The position numbers were made by a program, and so were the translations under genes. Positions 1 to 6,502 of a stretch of 11,493 nucleotides of DNA are shown in pieces (positions within the stretch are counted from its first letter, which is position 1; every line of letters begins with the position of its first letter). The notes beneath the pieces were generated by a model. That model saw only the letters and a list, made by a program, of their open reading frames with translations, was not told the DNA's origin and made no database searches. The stretch comes from Dehalococcoidia bacterium (lineage in GTDB: Bacteria > Chloroflexota > Dehalococcoidia > JACVQG01): NCBI GenBank assembly GCA_015661045.1, contig JACVQG010000014.1, forward strand, positions 1 through 11,493, written 5' to 3'.

Positions 1-1
1 G

Positions 2-151
2 GTTTTGGACATGCGCCTTCAGCAATATTCGGAATCAGAGATAGCTGCTGTTCTGGGTATTACACAGGAGTCAGTCAGCGACCGTGTCTTAAAAATACCC
101 TCCGGGCCTTGGCCGCCTGGGGTGATAAGCCACAACCACCACCCCGGGTAA
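2..151 (+). CDS. 3' end of a sigma-70 region-4-like helix-turn-helix protein (5' truncated by the window)
   Basis: An open frame enters from the left edge and stops at TAA 149-151, giving 49 visible residues. Residues 3-28 (starting DMRLQQYSESEIAAVLGI) have the look of sigma-70 region 4 or another DNA-binding helix-turn-helix: an arginine-leucine helix, a Y-S-E-x-E-I-A first helix, the turn L-G-I, and a recognition helix T-Q-E-S-V-S-D-R. That pattern is typical of small sigma-like transcription factors. After it comes a short tail rich in Pro, Gly and His (PSGPWPPG) that does not look like the usual basic end of such proteins. The tail may therefore be out of frame or degenerate. The start and N-terminal domain lie outside the window, so full length and regulatory target are unknown. 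No neighbour is visibly co-transcribed with it. Confidence 0.55.
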   Translation, partial: VLDMRLQQYSESEIAAVLGITQESVSDRVLKIPSGPWPPGVISHNHHPG

Positions 152-152
152 A

Positions 153-332
153 ACTTACCCCGAAAGAGCCAGAGAGAGGCGCCTGGCACGGAATCGGCGG
201 CGAGCCAAAAACCCACAACGCAAAAAAGCTATGAAGGCATATCGGAAGCTACACAGAAAGCAAATCAATGCTAGAAAGAGGGCCAGACAGTGGGAAAAGC
301 ATGATTTCAGGGGGGCTAACGCATTGAATTAA
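153..332 (+). pseudogene. Arg/Lys-rich open frame, probable gene remnant
   Basis: This stretch is open in a different frame from the HTH fragment just upstream. It encodes an extremely basic peptide (RNRRRAKNPQRKKA, then KAYRKLHRKQINARKRARQW) ending at TAA 330-332. The first ATG is at 231 and would give only 33 residues, without a recognisable ribosome binding site. The spacing of R/K and aromatic residues resembles the basic tails of small phage-type zinc-finger or HNH-associated proteins. The cysteine knuckles expected upstream are absent. It could be the frameshifted tail of the HTH gene or a remnant of a mobile-element gene. It could also be chance coding, since it is short. Confidence 0.25.
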
Positions 333-411
333 GAGGGCTTTCGGATATTAAACGTACTTAGTTGCGTCTTCCATCCTGGTAGAAAAGCAGGCCTATATTT
401 GGGGATAGGGA

Positions 412-447
412 CTAAGGTACAACCTAAAAACCATACACCTAAGGTAC
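412..447 (+). repeat. Pair of direct repeats CTAAGGTAC upstream of a promoter
   Basis: The 9-mer CTAAGGTAC occurs at 412-420 and again at 439-447, with starts 27 bp apart. The second copy ends 3 bp before the -35 hexamer at 451. Placement directly upstream of a strong promoter suggests an activator or repressor site, but chance repetition cannot be excluded. A related CTAAGGTGC occurs near 738-746. Confidence 0.3.
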
Positions 448-450
448 GTA

Positions 451-479
451 TTGACAGGCTATGAGAACTAGTTTATAGT
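451..479 (+). promoter_or_regulatory. Sigma-70-type promoter for the zinc-ribbon gene
   Basis: A perfect -35 hexamer TTGACA (451-456), a 17-bp spacer and the -10 TATAGT (474-479) form a near-consensus promoter. Transcription would start near 486. The following leader is very short: AGGAGGG lies at 491-497 and the GTG start at 505. Confidence 0.8.
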
Positions 480-504
480 AACTGCTAAAAAGGAGGGTAG
501 CTTA

Positions 505-645
505 GTGCAAGGGTACTGTTTTAAATGTAAAACCAAGAAAGAGATAAAAAACACCAAATCTGTAACTTTGTCGAATGGCAGACCGGCAACTCAGGGCGTA
601 TGTCCAAAATGCGGCACGAAGATGTTTAGAATAGGCAAGGGTTAA
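505..645 (+). CDS. Small double-CxxC zinc-ribbon protein (DUF5679-like)
   Basis: This is a complete 46-residue protein starting with GTG at 505, placed 7 nt after a strong AGGAGGG ribosome binding site. It contains two CxxC knuckles, Y-C5-F-K-C8 and V-C33-P-K-C36-G, separated by a basic linker with S-N-G-R-P-A-T-Q-G, and ends M-F-R-I-G-K-G. This matches the compact single-zinc-ribbon architecture of DUF5679-type proteins as I know them. The four cysteines would bind one zinc ion. The cellular role of the family is not established; nucleic-acid or ribosome association is a common guess for such basic ribbons. The gene is an independent unit with its own promoter and a strong terminator. It is too short for usual length cutoffs and would easily be missed. 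Confidence 0.85.
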   Translation: MQGYCFKCKTKKEIKNTKSVTLSNGRPATQGVCPKCGTKMFRIGKG

Positions 646-682
646 TACAGGCAATATTTATCTTTACTCGTGAACAAATTAC

Positions 683-714
683 AAAGAGGCTGGATATCTA
701 TGTCCAGCCTCTTT
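683..714 (+). terminator. Rho-independent terminator, probably bidirectional
   Basis: A perfect 12-bp stem pairs AAAGAGGCTGGA (683-694) with TCCAGCCTCTTT (703-714) around an 8-nt loop, followed by a T-rich tract. It lies 37 bp after the zinc-ribbon stop codon. The A-run at the left base of the stem becomes a T-run on the other strand. It could therefore also stop transcription of the minus-strand MFS gene ending at 900. Confidence 0.85.
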
Positions 715-899
715 ATTTATGAATTGCACACAATGTTCTAAGGTGCAACATCCTACATAGCCCAACTGTGTTAAACGCCATATGATTAGCTAAGGCGAGC
801 TTGAGAAGTGGCTCAGCTATCGGAAGTGCAACCTGCATCTCCCCATTAAGATACGATGCTAACATATTTTAACCCCACTGTATTGCCAAGGTTACAAAA
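715..899. other. Intergenic stretch between convergent genes
   Basis: No gene, RNA or convincing promoter is visible here. A weak imperfect hairpin can be drawn around 790-815 (AGCT/AGCT outer and GAGC/GCTC inner arms). Taken with the preceding terminator, this is ordinary 3' spacer between the zinc-ribbon gene and the MFS gene that reads towards it. Confidence 0.4.
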
Positions 900-2201
900 C
901 TAAATATGTGAACCAACACCATGGATGTCTTTTCCCTGTATCCTTAAAGACAGAAGCAGGGCAAACGCTACTAATAGTAACATCTCTGATATCAAGAAGG
1001 CGTAGCTATAACTTTGAGTACTATCGAAGATATAGCCGCCCATAAAACCTCCGAGGGCACCTCCGATGGCGCTACTGGCATTGGTAAGACCGTAAATTGC
1101 TCCCAGGGAGCGGACTCCGAAAAGATCTGCACTAATAGCTGGGAATAACGGCAGCCAACCACCATAGGCAAAACCAAAGCCAGCGGCAAAAATATATAAT
1201 GACCACAACCCCTTGGTCGTCATAAGAAGGACAAACATAATGGCTGCCAGGCCAAAGCAAAAGGCCAGGGCAGCCCGTCGTCCCACTCTATCCGACGCCA
1301 GGCCCAGTATTATTTTGCTCAGAGCATTGGCTAATCCTATAACCACCATGAAAGTGGCTGCTACCGTAGGAGAAAACCCTATATCGGTGGCATATGGAAC
1401 CAGGTGAGTTACTATAAGGATATGGGCAAAACCAGCCGCCATTGTCACAAAAAGCAGTTTCCTCAAGTTGTGGGTACTCAATGCCTCACGGAAAGTGAAG
1501 GTTTTGGAACTATTAGCCGAAGCCTTGTTAGATTTGGAAGAACTCTCGCTCCCCCTCTTCGTGTCGTCCAGCGAGACTGGTTTACCATCTGGTAGAATAC
1601 CCATGTCCTGTGGAGAACGTCTAAATATCCATGCCACCATAAACACTATCACACCTATCATTATCCCGGACACTCCAAATGCTAACCGCCAGCTATGGTT
1701 AAGGATTAAATAGGTGAGCAGTAACGGCGCCAGGCCGATGCCTAGACCTGCGCCCGATTGCACAATGCCTTGTACCATTCCTCGTTTGGCTTCAAACCAG
1801 CGTGGTAACGTTGAAAGTATAGTAGTTGTAGAGACGCTCTGTCCGATGCCTATGAACAGTACGAAAAACAGGTAAAACTGCCACAAAGAATTCATTTGGG
1901 ATATCAAGATGTAGCCTGCTGCCAGGCTAATGGCTTCAACCATGATGAATAGCCTCGGGCCGTATTTATCGGCCTGCGCTCCCCAGAATGGCGATAGCCC
2001 ACCTATCAAAAGACCAGCCGCTGAGAAAGCCCCGGCGGTTTGGGCTCTATTCCACCCAAAATCAGCCATGATTGGCTTGAAGAAGATGCCCATATTGTTA
2101 TAGACCCCCATGGAAACAATACGCTCCATGAAGGCTGCTGCCACAATGGCCCAGCCATAATAAAAGGGGAATATTTGCCTTCGCCTGTTTATTCGTTTCA
2201 T
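900..2201 (-). CDS. MFS transporter, monocarboxylate/oxalate-formate-antiporter-like
   Basis: This 433-residue inner-membrane carrier (numbered from ATG at 2201) has the hydrophobic profile of a 12-helix major facilitator. It opens with the Y-Y-G-W-A motif that begins many MCT/OFA-type members. MFS motif A appears twice: G74-AQADKYGPR after helix 2 and G300-LASDRVGRR after helix 8. Between them, PRWFEAKRGMVQGIVQSGAG (about 134-152) followed by W171-R is the signature block of the monocarboxylate-porter group. A hydrophilic Ser/Lys-rich loop at about 204-236 links the two six-helix halves. The family moves organic-acid anions, usually with protons or by exchange. The CoA-transferase genes upstream on the same strand (226-bp gap) suggest it imports or exchanges their acid substrate. 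A TTG at 2213 is in frame but neither start has a good ribosome binding site. No promoter is obvious in the gap, so read-through from the upstream genes is likely. Confidence 0.85.
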   Translation of the reverse strand: MKRINRRRQIFPFYYGWAIVAAAFMERIVSMGVYNNMGIFFKPIMADFGWNRAQTAGAFSAAGLLIGGLSPFWGAQADKYGPRLFIMVEAISLAAGYILISQMNSLWQFYLFFVLFIGIGQSVSTTTILSTLPRWFEAKRGMVQGIVQSGAGLGIGLAPLLLTYLILNHSWRLAFGVSGIMIGVIVFMVAWIFRRSPQDMGILPDGKPVSLDDTKRGSESSSKSNKASANSSKTFTFREALSTHNLRKLLFVTMAAGFAHILIVTHLVPYATDIGFSPTVAATFMVVIGLANALSKIILGLASDRVGRRAALAFCFGLAAIMFVLLMTTKGLWSLYIFAAGFGFAYGGWLPLFPAISADLFGVRSLGAIYGLTNASSAIGGALGGFMGGYIFDSTQSYSYAFLISEMLLLVAFALLLSLRIQGKDIHGVGSHI

Positions 2202-2427
2202 AGCTCTTGTCAACTTTTCAGTGTGACTTCACTGGTTGTTTTTGTGCTCTGGACTGCATTTGATAACTTTGGGTAATCTGGTGCGAAAGTTTTCGGTACA
2301 CTTAAAAAGGTTACTATTATTGTCAGCGCTATTCCGAGGGGATGCTCCCGCTCCTCAGGTTGCAGTTAGCTAGTTGGTCTGTAATGTGAATTTCTAAGAC
2401 TGAAGCAGCGTCGTTGCAGTATAAGGA

Positions 2428-3645
2428 CTATTGCAAAACACCTTCTTCGATGAGTTTCTGAACTTCCTCTATGGAAAGGTCAAGCAGTTCACAGCACACA
2501 TATTTTGTATGCTCTCCAAACACTGGTGCATCCCTGTAGATTGAGCAAGGGGTTTCGGATAGCTTCCAGGGTGGCGAAGCTACGGAGAATCGTTCTCCAG
2601 CTTCGGGGTTGTTCATCACAATAAATGATTGGCGTTCCTGAATATGTGGGTCGGTAAATAAGTCCTGGGGGTTTAGGGAAGCCACTGCAGCCACCCCTGC
2701 CGCCTGTAATATTTCCATAACCTGGTAGTGAGAGAAAGTTATTGTCCAGCTCTCTACCAGGTGGTCCAACTCCTCGTGATGCTTATGACGGGATATCTGA
2801 AGGGCAAATCTATCATCATTTGTCCAAGCCGGATTGCCCATAGCCATGCAGAAAGCGTGCCATTCACTATCGTTATCAATGGCGATGCTCACCCAGTTAT
2901 CCTCACCCTGGCAGCGATAGCAGTTATGAGGCGCCATCGTAGCATCATCGTTGCCATTGCGAGTTTGTACCCGGCCATTTAGAGTGTAGTCCATGAGGGC
3001 ATCGCCAAGAAGAATGGAAATAGATTCCCGAGATGAGAAATCTATATACTGTCCTTTCCCTGTACCTTGCCTGGAAACCAGGGCTGCCATTATAGCTACA
3101 AAAGTGGTATAGCCGCTAATAATATCCATGCTATATCTTATTTCTGTGGGTGGACCATCAGGGTAACCAGTCATATCGCTCATTCCGCTGGATGCGGCAA
3201 ATAAAGGCGCATAGCCAATGGCTCCCACCTCAGGGCCCGTGCCTCCCATGGTAGAAGATGAAGACATAACAATGGCTGAATTAAGTTCCCTGACCGCTTT
3301 ATAACCCAGTCCGAGCCTTTCCATCACACCGGCCGAATAATTCTCTACTATGACATCGCTCATTTTAATTAGAGACTTTATTAACTCCAGTCCTTTGGGA
3401 TGTTTCAAATTGATATTAGCGCTGAGTTTATTACGATTGAGGTCATTGAAAATGGAGTTCTTATTTATTCCAGTGGGCTTTCCAGTATAAGGGTCGGCCC
3501 CTATCCGACTCATATCTATCCGCTGTTGACTTTCAATTTTGATTACTTCGGCCCCGGCCGAGGCCAGCAGCATTGCTGTAAGGGGACCCGCCATGCCCCA
3601 GGAAAAATCTAATACCCTTATGTTGTTAGCAGCCCCTTTTGTCAA
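2428..3645 (-). CDS. Family III (CaiB/BaiF) CoA-transferase, second of a coupled pair
   Basis: This 405-residue protein belongs to the formyl-CoA transferase/CaiB-BaiF family, which moves CoA between carboxylates through an enzyme-aspartyl anhydride. The N-terminal CoA-binding signature is present (VLDFSWGMAGP, then GAEVIKIES at 31-39). Asp174 in YSMDIISG sits where the catalytic aspartate of formyl-CoA transferase lies. The family block G-x-G-K-G-Q-x-I-D-x-S follows. Length is normal for the family. The start is TTG at 3645, preceded by AGAAGGGGG. It overlaps the TGA of the upstream transferase as TTGA, so translation is coupled. Two adjacent family III subunits are known to form mixed complexes in some systems (for example benzylsuccinate and succinyl-CoA:malate transferases), so a heteromer is plausible. 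The substrate acid is not predictable from motifs. Confidence 0.88.
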   Translation of the reverse strand: MTKGAANNIRVLDFSWGMAGPLTAMLLASAGAEVIKIESQQRIDMSRIGADPYTGKPTGINKNSIFNDLNRNKLSANINLKHPKGLELIKSLIKMSDVIVENYSAGVMERLGLGYKAVRELNSAIVMSSSSTMGGTGPEVGAIGYAPLFAASSGMSDMTGYPDGPPTEIRYSMDIISGYTTFVAIMAALVSRQGTGKGQYIDFSSRESISILLGDALMDYTLNGRVQTRNGNDDATMAPHNCYRCQGEDNWVSIAIDNDSEWHAFCMAMGNPAWTNDDRFALQISRHKHHEELDHLVESWTITFSHYQVMEILQAAGVAAVASLNPQDLFTDPHIQERQSFIVMNNPEAGERFSVASPPWKLSETPCSIYRDAPVFGEHTKYVCCELLDLSIEEVQKLIEEGVLQ

Positions 3646-4889
3646 ATAGCCCCCTTCTCTTTGAGATTGGTCAGTTCTTGTGTACTCATACTTAGCCGTT
3701 GTTTATAAATCTCCTCATTGTGCTCTCCCAGGGAGGGTGCTAAATGTCTTAATCTCCAGGGAGCATCGGAAAAACGGTATGGCGCTGTTGGAAACTTAAA
3801 CTTACCCCAGTTTGGGTGGTCGATCTCCGCAAAGAACCCCCGTGAATTCATCTGCGGAGAGTCGGCAACTTCATCTATCTGAAGACAGGGTGCTATTGCA
3901 GCGTGCTTGGCAATGGCTTTCTGGTATATTTCTTCTTTTGTATGGACTTTGAATGAATCGGCCAGGCGTTGCTTTAATTCGTTACCGTGTTCCTCGCAAT
4001 ACGCTCGGTCCTTGAGATTTTCGTCTTCTCCCCACCATCCCGGAGTGCCGATGACGCTCAGAATGGCTTGCCATTCGTCTGGCCAGCGATGGAATCCAAA
4101 ATCTACATAGCCGTTCTTACAGGGCATAACGCCAGCAAATTTGTAACCGCGAGTAGCCCGGTTGGCTAACTCTCCCCGGTTGGGCCACCGCAGAAGGTCT
4201 ATTGTGTTCATATCCAGAAGAGCTTCCTGTTTAGAAATATCCACATGCTGACCTTTACCTGTCGCCCTCTGGTGAAAAAGAGCTAGCAGAGCAGCCCCAG
4301 CAGCGCTTACCCCACAAAAGTAATCCCCGCTGAAGTTAGCCCATTTTAAGGGTGGCCTTTGTGGGTAGGGACTGGCGCCTGGAGTGAGGTATCCCTCTCC
4401 TCCACTTTGAAAGGTGTTTAATGGATAGGCACGGTAATTCCTGTAGGGGCCAGTTTGTCCGAAAGGTGTGATGGAGGTTACCACTAGCCTGGGGTTAACC
4501 TTAGCAAGGTGTTTAAAATCCAGTTCCGCCTCTTCCATAATAACAGGGCTTCGGTCTTCAATTAAAAGGTCAGCTTTTGCTATTAATTCAAAGAAAGCCT
4601 TTTTTCCTGCAGGATGAAAGGGGTCCAGGGTGATACTTAGTTTATTAGCATTGAGAAAGAAAAATAGGCCACTATTGTCAGGGCCAGGGCTATCTCCTTT
4701 AAACGGCGGCCTCCGCCTGGTAATATCGCCTTGACCCGGTGATTCCAGCTTTATCACCTCTGCCCCCATATCAGCCAACAGCTTGGAGCAATACGGTCCG
4801 GCAATGAACTCACTTAACTCGACTACAGTTATTCCCCCCAGCACACCTGTTTTTTGAGGGCTTTCACTATCTTTGGGTATTCTTTTCAA
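3642..4889 (-). CDS. Family III (CaiB/BaiF) CoA-transferase, first of a coupled pair
   Basis: This is a 415-residue CaiB/BaiF-family CoA-transferase. The N-terminal fold signature reads VVELSEFIAGPYCSKLLAD followed by GAEVIKLESPGQGD (42-55). Asp189 in F-S-G-D-Y-F-C-G is the expected catalytic aspartate, and the downstream block GKGQHVDIS is intact. The chain begins with about 15 extra hydrophilic residues before the conserved domain. The start codon is TTG at 4889, supported by AAAGGTGAG six to seven bases upstream; no ATG lies before the conserved region. Its stop overlaps the start of the next transferase by 4 nt, so the two are made together. The two chains are clearly paralogues of one family but diverge in sequence, which fits two different subunits rather than a recent duplication. 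It would exchange CoA between a donor thioester and an imported acid in the cytoplasm. Confidence 0.88.
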   Translation of the reverse strand: MKRIPKDSESPQKTGVLGGITVVELSEFIAGPYCSKLLADMGAEVIKLESPGQGDITRRRPPFKGDSPGPDNSGLFFFLNANKLSITLDPFHPAGKKAFFELIAKADLLIEDRSPVIMEEAELDFKHLAKVNPRLVVTSITPFGQTGPYRNYRAYPLNTFQSGGEGYLTPGASPYPQRPPLKWANFSGDYFCGVSAAGAALLALFHQRATGKGQHVDISKQEALLDMNTIDLLRWPNRGELANRATRGYKFAGVMPCKNGYVDFGFHRWPDEWQAILSVIGTPGWWGEDENLKDRAYCEEHGNELKQRLADSFKVHTKEEIYQKAIAKHAAIAPCLQIDEVADSPQMNSRGFFAEIDHPNWGKFKFPTAPYRFSDAPWRLRHLAPSLGEHNEEIYKQRLSMSTQELTNLKEKGAI

Positions 4890-4987
4890 AATAATCTCAC
4901 CTTTTACATCTCTTAATTTGTTGGACCAAACGGAATATTTTGGAAATTGTTCATTAGTCCTTCGTTTTATTTATAGAAGTTAATTTA

Positions 4988-5016
4988 TTGACCTTTAGCA
5001 GGCAAAAGCATAAAAT
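4988..5016 (+). promoter_or_regulatory. Sigma-70-type promoter for the plus-strand MFS gene
   Basis: TTGACC (4988-4993), a 17-bp spacer and TAAAAT (5011-5016) make a strong promoter reading right, with transcription predicted near 5023. Its start region faces an opposing promoter at 5039-5047. Confidence 0.75.
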
Positions 5017-5028
5017 CATCGCACACGA
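5017..5028 (+). promoter_or_regulatory. Putative operator box CATCGCACACGA
   Basis: This 12-mer lies directly after the -10 of the plus-strand MFS promoter. It reappears with one change, CATCGCATACGA, at 6447-6458, again just after a -10. It sits between two opposing promoters, which suits a repressor that controls both directions. This is inferred from repetition and position only. Confidence 0.4.
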
Positions 5029-5038
5029 GTTTGTTGGC

Positions 5039-5047
5039 ATTATACCA
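5039..5047 (-). promoter_or_regulatory. Extended -10 promoter for the minus-strand CoA-transferase operon
   Basis: Read on the minus strand the site is TGGTATAAT: a perfect TATAAT with the TGn extension that can compensate for a weak -35 (none good is seen at the right distance). Transcription would start near 5032 and leave a leader of about 140 nt before TTG 4889. The small palindrome TTGG-N7-CCAA surrounds it. Confidence 0.5.
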
Positions 5048-5080
5048 AACCGCCCGATTTTTGCATAGGCTTTTGCCAGT

Positions 5081-6418
5081 GTGAAAAACTTTATCTCTGT
5101 AGAAAGTGGGCTGATAATAGCTAATCATATGAGCGTTGACTTTAACCTACCGACAATGGGTGGCAGGAAACCACAAAAATATTATGGGTGGTGGGTAGTA
5201 GTAGCTAGCGCCGTCTGCCTTTTCACTGCCTATGGCTTCGGCTTCTACCCGTTGACTGTGGCTTTCAAAGATATTCAGGGTGAGTTCGAAGTGAGCCGCG
5301 GTATGCTTTCTGGCGCTATTGCCATATTTGGAATTATTACTGCCATTGGTTTCCTCTTCGCCGGGCGGTTCTGCGATAAATTCGGCGCCCCGCGCGTTAT
5401 GAGGGTTTCTGTGCCCCTGGTGGGGCTGGGCATAATTTTGGTCGGCCTAACCCAAAATGTGGTGCAACTCTACGCAGCATTCGCAATCTACTCTGTTGGT
5501 CTCAGTGGCGTATCCCTGGTCCCGATTAATGTCCTGGTGTCCATGTGGTTTGGCGACAAACGGGGGCGGGCAGTAGGCTTGTTATCGGCTGGGGTGAGCC
5601 TGGGCGGCTTTGGTGGGCCACTGGTCTCGAGCTTCCTCCTGACTCGATTTGGCTGGAGGCCGATGTTCTGGGTCCTGGGCCTTGCTGCGTGGGGCCTCCT
5701 CGTTCCTCTTGTGGTCTGGATTATGAAGACCCCACCCCGGGCCACCAACTCAGGGACCGCCTGTGTGGACCCCTCGTCGATAAATACCAAGATTAGATCT
5801 TTTTCCTTTGGTGCTTCCTTCACTTTACGGCAGGCGCTGGGCACATCAACTTTCTGGCTTCAGTCGTCGGCTCTCTTTCTAGTCAGCTCTGTTTGGGTGG
5901 CGGTTTTGTCCCACACTCCGAACCTCCTCAGGGATGGTGGCTTGTCACCCGGTCGGGCCGCGCTGGGTCTTGGGCTTGCCTCCGCAATGGGGATTTGGGC
6001 GAAACCGCTTTCCGGGTTCCTTTCCGACCGGCTGTCTCGCGTCGGCCTATTTCTGGGATTTGTGCTTTTCCAGGCAGTAGGTGTATTCCTATTGACCAGG
6101 GCACAGGGAGGAGCCTCGGCTTTTCTAGCCCTGATCATACTTGGGATAGGTGGTGGAGGGGCAGTCCCGCTCCGCCCACTCCTAACCAGCCAGTTCTTCG
6201 GAAACCTGCAATTTGGAGCCGTTTTCGGGGCTTTGGAGTTGGCTTACGCGCTGGGCGGCGCCATTGGACCTTTGGTAGCTGGATGGGTCTACGACCAGAC
6301 AGGTAGCTACTTGATGGCCTTTTTTCTCTTCTTGGCCGCCTATGTTGTGGCTATAGGGAGTTACTGTATTGCATATTACACTAGACCTAAATCAAAGGTC
6401 GCGGTGCAAAACCCTTGA
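5081..6418 (+). CDS. MFS transporter, monocarboxylate-porter-like (second carrier)
   Basis: This is a major facilitator of 445 residues from GTG 5081 with about 12 predicted membrane helices. After a hydrophilic N-terminus the Y-Y-G-W-W-V-V motif begins helix 1 near residue 34. Motif A is seen as G95-RFCDKFGAPR after helix 2 and as S311-GFLSDRLSR in the second half. The block WFGDKRGRAVGLLSAGVSLG (156-175) and GWR 191-193 place it in the same organic-acid-porter group as the minus-strand carrier, although the sequences differ widely. In-frame ATGs at 5129 and 5156 are alternative starts; none has a clear ribosome binding site. A strong promoter lies 65 bp upstream. It faces away from the CoA-transferase operon and is followed by another CoA-transferase gene, so it probably supplies that enzyme's acid. 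Its base composition appears somewhat richer in G+C than the minus-strand carrier by eye. Confidence 0.85.
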   Translation: MKNFISVESGLIIANHMSVDFNLPTMGGRKPQKYYGWWVVVASAVCLFTAYGFGFYPLTVAFKDIQGEFEVSRGMLSGAIAIFGIITAIGFLFAGRFCDKFGAPRVMRVSVPLVGLGIILVGLTQNVVQLYAAFAIYSVGLSGVSLVPINVLVSMWFGDKRGRAVGLLSAGVSLGGFGGPLVSSFLLTRFGWRPMFWVLGLAAWGLLVPLVVWIMKTPPRATNSGTACVDPSSINTKIRSFSFGASFTLRQALGTSTFWLQSSALFLVSSVWVAVLSHTPNLLRDGGLSPGRAALGLGLASAMGIWAKPLSGFLSDRLSRVGLFLGFVLFQAVGVFLLTRAQGGASAFLALIILGIGGGGAVPLRPLLTSQFFGNLQFGAVFGALELAYALGGAIGPLVAGWVYDQTGSYLMAFFLFLAAYVVAIGSYCIAYYTRPKSKVAVQNP

Positions 6419-6443
6419 CAAAAGCATCGTACAATAACATAAT
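6415..6443 (+). promoter_or_regulatory. Sigma-70-type promoter for the third CoA-transferase gene
   Basis: A perfect TTGACA (6415-6420) overlaps the stop codon of the MFS gene. It is followed by a 17-bp spacer and CATAAT (6438-6443). The transferase can therefore be transcribed apart from the upstream carrier. Confidence 0.75.
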
Positions 6444-6446
6444 AAC

Positions 6447-6458
6447 CATCGCATACGA
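6447..6458 (+). promoter_or_regulatory. Putative operator box CATCGCATACGA
   Basis: This is the second copy (11 of 12 identical) of the box at 5017-5028, in the same place just downstream of a -10. It is followed by the short palindrome GAAC-TATC-GTTC. A shared regulator for both promoters is inferred. Confidence 0.4.
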
Positions 6459-6502
6459 ACTATCGTTCACTGTTGATTCATTATCAAACAAAGGAGTCGT
6501 CA

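Noticed and set aside
2214-2427. Possible hairpin near 2336-2356 (GAGG with CCTC) as a terminator or regulator between the CoA-transferase and MFS genes
   Set aside because: The stem is short and imperfect and has no T-tract. No convincing promoter is seen in the gap either, so nothing is annotated.
5488-6306. Open frames on both strands inside the second MFS gene
   Set aside because: They arise from the high G+C of the MFS gene. The translations are rich in Pro, Arg and Trp without domain features and overlap conserved membrane segments of the real gene.
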